A stretch of DNA of 45,406 nt from the NCBI GenBank assembly GCA_937884385.1, contig CALGCW010000130.1, positions 1 through 45,406 of the forward strand, read 5' to 3'. A program made the position numbers and the translations under genes. How positions within the stretch are numbered: position 1 is the first letter of the stretch; every line of letters starts with the position of its first letter. Below, in pieces: positions 42,133 through 45,406 of the stretch. The DNA is from an uncultured Clostridia bacterium (GTDB taxonomy: Bacteria; Bacillota; Clostridia; Oscillospirales; CAG-272). A model generated the notes under the pieces. That model searched no databases and had not been told where the DNA came from. It saw nothing but the letters and a program-made list of their open reading frames with translations.

Positions 42133-43062
42133 ATGACGCATTTAGATTATTTGAATAAGAATTATCCCACGAGAAAGAGTGAGGAAGAAAAAGAGAAATT
42201 TAGGAAATATATAGTTGAAATGCTCTCGGATAAGGGGATCGAGGCTCGCGTGGAGCATACCCGTGACGGAAAGAACAAAAACGTGGTGGTTGGCGATCCG
42301 ACATCTGCGAAGGCGGTATTTACGGCTCACTATGACACACCCGCGCGCTCGCTGTTTCCCAATATTATGATACCTAAAAACAGGTTCGTATTTTGGGCTT
42401 ATCAGTTCGTGCCAGTGATATTTTTGCTTGTCGTGTCGCTTGCGCTTTCATATCTTATAGGTATGGTATGGCTTAAGGATGACAGGGCATATATGCTTTC
42501 ATTTTTGGTTATTTATTACGGAGTTTTTTTCTTGATGATGAAAGCGTTTAAGAACCCTAATAATTATAACGACAATACTTCGGGCGTTGCTACGGTTTTG
42601 ACAATTATTGATAATCTTTCGCCCGATGAGCTTGAGGGTGTTGCGTTTATTCTTTTTGACAACGAGGAAAAGGGCAAAAAGGGCTCGGCTGCTTATTACA
42701 TGGATAACAAGGATAAAATGAATGATCAGTTCCTTGTTAACTTTGACTGTGTCGGTAACGGCGATCACATACTTTTCATAGCACGAAGATTAGCCCTTGC
42801 TACTCATCAATATAAGCTTCTTCAAGTTGTCTTTGAGGATAGTGGGGATTTTACAGTTGAATTTTGCTCTGATAAAGAGGGAAATTCCAACTCCGATCAT
42901 AAGAATTTTTACAAGGGAGTCGGATGCGTTGCGTGTAAAAAGACAAAGAGTGGTCTTATGTATACGCCGTCCATCCACACGCCCAGAGATATCGTAGCAA
43001 ATAATGGAAATATTGACTTTTTAACCAAAAATATCTGTAATTTCGTCAGAAAAATTCGATGA
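42133..43062 (+). CDS. M28-family metallopeptidase with membrane insertion
   Basis: This 309-residue protein has M28 metal motifs AHYDTPA (His66, Asp68), NDNTSG (Asp147), DNEEKG (Glu pair near 178), NFDCVGNGD (Asp) and YTPSIHTPRD (His). Two transmembrane helices (about 86-112 and 118-138) lie between the first and second metal motifs, which is unusual for M28. The catalytic fold would then be anchored at the membrane, and the sidedness is unclear. No signal peptide. Ribosome binding site is weak. It is 17 bases after EFR1, but composition returns to the normal range, so co-transcription with it is uncertain. Confidence 0.82.
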   Translation: MTHLDYLNKNYPTRKSEEEKEKFRKYIVEMLSDKGIEARVEHTRDGKNKNVVVGDPTSAKAVFTAHYDTPARSLFPNIMIPKNRFVFWAYQFVPVIFLLVVSLALSYLIGMVWLKDDRAYMLSFLVIYYGVFFLMMKAFKNPNNYNDNTSGVATVLTIIDNLSPDELEGVAFILFDNEEKGKKGSAAYYMDNKDKMNDQFLVNFDCVGNGDHILFIARRLALATHQYKLLQVVFEDSGDFTVEFCSDKEGNSNSDHKNFYKGVGCVACKKTKSGLMYTPSIHTPRDIVANNGNIDFLTKNICNFVRKIR

Positions 43063-43098
43063 ATTTCGGTGAAATTCAACAAGATTTTTCTTTCTCTA

Positions 43099-43127
43099 TT
43101 GCCAAATAAACAAAGGTATGGTATAAT
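43099..43127 (+). promoter_or_regulatory. Sigma-A promoter of the E2-like acyltransferase gene
   Basis: -35 TTGCCA (43099-43104), 17 bases, -10 TATAAT (43122-43127) with extended TG. It predicts a leader of about 80 bases. Confidence 0.8.
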
Positions 43128-43213
43128 TTCAACTGTGCATTTATTTTGCATAATTGTTGTATGAATATTCATAATATTGAATATTTACTTATTGCTAAGA
43201 AATGGAGAAAAAT

Positions 43214-44104
43214 ATGTCTGATACAAATAAAAAAAGAAAGCGTCGCTTGGGCGACAGAAAAGAAGGACGTAAGCTGAGAACTCTTGACCCGATCAAGCGT
43301 GCAATGCCTTACATAATGCCAAAGAGAAGTGATTCACAGAACTTCTTTACGGAAAAGCTTGATATAGCTGAGGCGGAAAAATTCTGCCGTGAGCAGACCA
43401 GGGCAGGAAGAAAGAATTTTTCGCTTCTTCACGTGATCATAGCTGCATATATCAGGGTTGTATCTCAAAGACCTGCTATTAACCGTTTTGTAAGCGGACA
43501 GACCATATACGCGAGGAATAATATTGAGGTTTTGATGACCATTAAGAAAAAGATGGCACTTGACTCTGACGATACTTGCATTAAGGTCGAATTTGAACCT
43601 ACTGATACGGTTTACGATGTATATGATAAGTTCAACAAGGTCATTATGGACAACAAAGGTGATGCTGAAGCGAATGATACTGAAAAGTTTGCTAAAGTCC
43701 TTAACTATGTTCCGAGATTCTTGCTCAGATTTTTTATCTGGTTCGTTAAGACACTTGACTATTACGGCATTTTGCCAAGGGCGATCTTAAATCTCAGCCC
43801 CTTCCACGGATCTATGATTATTACTTCATTGGGATCGCTTGGTATCAGGCCCATTTATCACCACATTTACGATTTCGGCAATCTTCCCGTTTTCGTGGCA
43901 TACGGCGCAAAGCAGCACGGTGTTAAGATGGATGATGACGGTGTGGTCAGAAAATACAGATACATAGAGATGAAGGTGACGACCGACGAAAGAATCTGCG
44001 ACGGATACTACTATGCATCCGCGTTTAAGATGATGAAAAAGATCTTCGAAAACCCAAGAGTTCTCGAAAATCCGCCCGAACAGGTCATAGAGGATATAGA
44101 TTAA
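43214..44104 (+). CDS. E2-like (2-oxoacid dehydrogenase) acyltransferase-domain protein, catalytic His replaced
   Basis: This 296-residue protein resembles the catalytic domain of dihydrolipoyl acyltransferases (chloramphenicol acetyltransferase fold). It shows IITSLGSLGIRPIY and NLPVFVAYGAKQ where E2 proteins have their nucleotide-loop and active-site strands. The DHRxxDG motif is DERICDG (258-264), so the catalytic His is Glu259. There is no lipoyl domain and no pyruvate dehydrogenase genes nearby. The N-terminus is very basic (KKRKRRLGDRKEGRK). I chose ATG 43214 because GGAG lies six bases upstream; an in-frame ATG at 43202 would use those bases as codons. It could act as a membrane or spore-related acyltransferase variant; this is unproven. 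Confidence 0.7.
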   Translation: MSDTNKKRKRRLGDRKEGRKLRTLDPIKRAMPYIMPKRSDSQNFFTEKLDIAEAEKFCREQTRAGRKNFSLLHVIIAAYIRVVSQRPAINRFVSGQTIYARNNIEVLMTIKKKMALDSDDTCIKVEFEPTDTVYDVYDKFNKVIMDNKGDAEANDTEKFAKVLNYVPRFLLRFFIWFVKTLDYYGILPRAILNLSPFHGSMIITSLGSLGIRPIYHHIYDFGNLPVFVAYGAKQHGVKMDDDGVVRKYRYIEMKVTTDERICDGYYYASAFKMMKKIFENPRVLENPPEQVIEDID

Positions 44105-44113
44105 TAAACAACG

Positions 44114-44142
44114 AAAACAGCCGATAGATCGGCTGTTTTTTT
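44114..44142 (+). terminator. Intrinsic terminator after the E2-like gene
   Basis: A 12-bp palindromic stem (44114-44125 with 44128-44139) ending in a T-run. It isolates sigG from upstream transcription. Confidence 0.9.
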
Positions 44143-44167
44143 ACCATTATTTGCACCTTTGCTTATT

Positions 44168-44198
44168 GAATAAATAAGAACATATACAGGCAATACTT
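44168..44198 (+). promoter_or_regulatory. Sigma-F-type promoter of sigG
   Basis: GAATA (44168-44172) matches four of five positions of the sigma-F -35 GYWTA. GGCAATACTT (44189-44198) matches every defined position of the -10 GGNRANANTN. Spacing is 16 (consensus about 15). In Bacillus, sigG is transcribed by sigma-F in the forespore, so this fits. Confidence 0.6.
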
Positions 44199-44229
44199 TT
44201 CATAAAGCTTGAAAATTTGAGAGGTATTT

Positions 44230-45003
44230 ATGTATAATAAGGTGGAGATCTGCGGTGTAAATACGTCAAAGCTCGTCGTTTTGAGCGACGAAAAAAAGAA
44301 GGAGCTGCTGATAAGGGTAAAGCAGGGAGATTCATTAGCGCGGGAAGAGCTGATATACGGAAATCTGCGACTTGTGCTGAGTATAATTCAAAGATTTATG
44401 AACAGGAGCGAAAACGTTGACGATCTTTTCCAGGTCGGTTGTCTTGGGCTTATCAAGGCAGTCGATAATTTCAATATAGAGCTTGAGGTGAAGTTTTCGA
44501 CCTATGCAGTTCCAATGATCATTGGAGAGATAAGGCGTTATCTCAGAGACAACAATTCTATACGGATCAGCCGGTCCATGCGTGATCTCGCTTATCACGC
44601 CCTGAGTGTTCGGGAGGAGCTTATAAGAGAAAATGAAAACGAGCCATCCCCCGAAATGATAGCAGAGAAGCTTGGAGAAAACAAAGAGAACGTTGTGCGT
44701 GCAATGGAGTCTATTATTGCGCCGATATCGCTTTATGAGCCCGTATATACTGACAATGGCGATTCACTTTACGTTATAGATCAGCTTAGTGACACGAGCT
44801 CGGGAGAGGAGAACCTTATTGAGCATATTGCTCTTTACGAAGCTCTTAAGGTATTGTCGAGCAGAGAGAGAATGATCATTGAAATGCGCTTCTTTCAGAA
44901 TATTACACAGGTTGAGATAGCGCAAAGGATCGGGATTTCACAGGCGCAGGTCTCGAGGATAGAGAAAAGCTCGCTTGAAAAAATGAGAAAGCAGTTTTTG
45001 TAA
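44230..45003 (+). CDS. sigG: RNA polymerase sigma factor SigG (late forespore)
   Basis: This 257-residue sigma-70-family protein is the sporulation sigma-G. The N-terminal signature NKVEICGVNTSKL is characteristic of SigG and absent from SigF. Region 2 contains VDDLFQVGCLGLIKAVDNFN and VKFSTYAVPMIIGEIRRYLRDNN. Region 4 has the helix-turn-helix TQVEIAQRIGISQAQVSRIEK. Full length. GAGAGGT precedes the ATG. The upstream promoter is sigma-F-like, as expected from the Bacillus cascade. It directs late forespore genes such as small acid-soluble proteins. Unlike in Bacillus, spoIIGA-sigE do not precede it here. Confidence 0.95.
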   Translation: MYNKVEICGVNTSKLVVLSDEKKKELLIRVKQGDSLAREELIYGNLRLVLSIIQRFMNRSENVDDLFQVGCLGLIKAVDNFNIELEVKFSTYAVPMIIGEIRRYLRDNNSIRISRSMRDLAYHALSVREELIRENENEPSPEMIAEKLGENKENVVRAMESIIAPISLYEPVYTDNGDSLYVIDQLSDTSSGEENLIEHIALYEALKVLSSRERMIIEMRFFQNITQVEIAQRIGISQAQVSRIEKSSLEKMRKQFL

Positions 45004-45031
45004 TACGGTTGTCAATTAATCTATTATTTTG

Positions 45032-45038
45032 CATACTA
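45032..45038 (+). promoter_or_regulatory. Possible sigma-G/sigma-E -10 element before the Cys-rich gene
   Basis: CATACTA is the exact sigma-G -10 form and close to the sigma-E -10. The -35 region at 17-18 bases (near 45009-45014) is weak. It would make the downstream gene part of the sporulation programme. Confidence 0.4.
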
Positions 45039-45092
45039 TGTTAAGGAAGAGACAAATTGCTCTTTCTTATTACTGTTACGGAGGGTAATATT

Positions 45093-45406
45093 ATGGCAGA
45101 TAATAGATTAAACTGCGGCGGCATGCATGGGGGCAGAGATACCGTTTGTATCGAAGCAAACAGGGTCCTTGATTCGTGCAGAGACAGGGATTGCTATGAG
45201 AACGTGCGTGTATTTCTTACGAATTTCGGAAATGAGATAATTGAGAGAACCGGAAATATCCGTGTAAAGCACTCATGCATTGCATGGACGTCGATAACTG
45301 TTGACCCGATAGCATTTAACAGGGGATTTTATTCGATAAATATTAGATTCTACGTAAGGATCACATTTGAGGCTTGCTTGACACCCGGCAGAGTTCAGGA
45401 ATTTGC
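45093..45406 (+). CDS. Cysteine-rich conserved protein downstream of sigG, 3' truncated
   Basis: The frame runs off the window end after 104 complete codons. GGAGGGT lies upstream of ATG 45093. Visible features are an N-terminal Cys/Gly segment (LNCGGMHGGRDTVC), a CxxxxC-like cluster in DSCRDRDCYENVRV, and then beta-strand patterns (IRVKHSCIAWTSITVDPIAFNRGFY; FYVRITFEACLTPG). I recall similar uncharacterised proteins beside sigG in other Clostridia, but this is from memory. A spore-associated structural or coat-related role is inferred from position and the upstream CATACTA. Confidence 0.6.
   Translation, partial: MADNRLNCGGMHGGRDTVCIEANRVLDSCRDRDCYENVRVFLTNFGNEIIERTGNIRVKHSCIAWTSITVDPIAFNRGFYSINIRFYVRITFEACLTPGRVQEF

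Overview
The window looks like chromosome from an anaerobic, endospore-forming member of the Clostridia, probably an uncultured gut species. It carries sigG with a sigma-F-type promoter. It also has many ferredoxin/Fe-S proteins, Firmicutes-type sigma-A promoters (TTGACA-N17-TATAAT, often with an extended -10), strong AGGAGG ribosome binding sites and gut-type glycan genes. I saw no tRNA, rRNA, CRISPR array, transposase or phage gene.

Layout. (1) 2-7547: the end of a GH79-like (heparanase/beta-glucuronidase clan) hydrolase converges on a minus-strand unit of HD phosphohydrolase, condensation-type acyltransferase, zinc-ribbon membrane protein, GH36 alpha-galactosidase and MelB-type sugar symporter. 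(2) 7705-9942: peptidase T, thymidine kinase and NUDIX hydrolase. (3) 9962-17240: exodeoxyribonuclease III, a secreted barnase-like lipoprotein coupled to an M32 carboxypeptidase, a HAD phosphatase with a TTG start, and a coupled unit of two DHH/NrnA phosphoesterases with SurE. (4) 17329-27277: a seven-gene minus-strand unit of RDD membrane protein, ABC ATPase, two permeases, solute-binding lipoprotein, staphylococcal-nuclease-like lipoprotein and a 1070-residue OB/Ig lipoprotein containing an exact 366-bp internal repeat. (5) 27583-30575: a CNNM/CorC cation-transport protein behind a 212-nt structured leader, divergent from a cysteine desulfidase-type gene. (6) 30677-38732: M16C protease, esterase, a helical protein, DUF1858, TrmK, Nif3-like, a degenerate metallophosphoesterase and an RlmD/RumA methyltransferase. 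(7) 38729-42115: a visibly more A+T-rich block of two unrecognised genes followed by a coupled PP-loop amidotransferase-like/EFR1 flavodoxin-ferredoxin pair. (8) 42133-45406: a membrane-inserted M28 peptidase, an E2-like acyltransferase lacking the catalytic His, sigG, and a truncated cysteine-rich gene.

How the genes fit together. Region 1 looks like alpha-galactoside use. Nucleic-acid turnover recurs through regions 2-4: secreted RNase-like and SNase-like lipoproteins outside the cell, then NrnA x2, SurE, Tdk and NUDIX inside it. The best candidates for undescribed systems are the ABC importer joined to secreted nuclease/OB-fold lipoproteins, the PP-loop/EFR1 pair with its orphan neighbours, and the structured leader of the CNNM gene. 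All functions are read from sequence motifs and remembered families. No database search was run.
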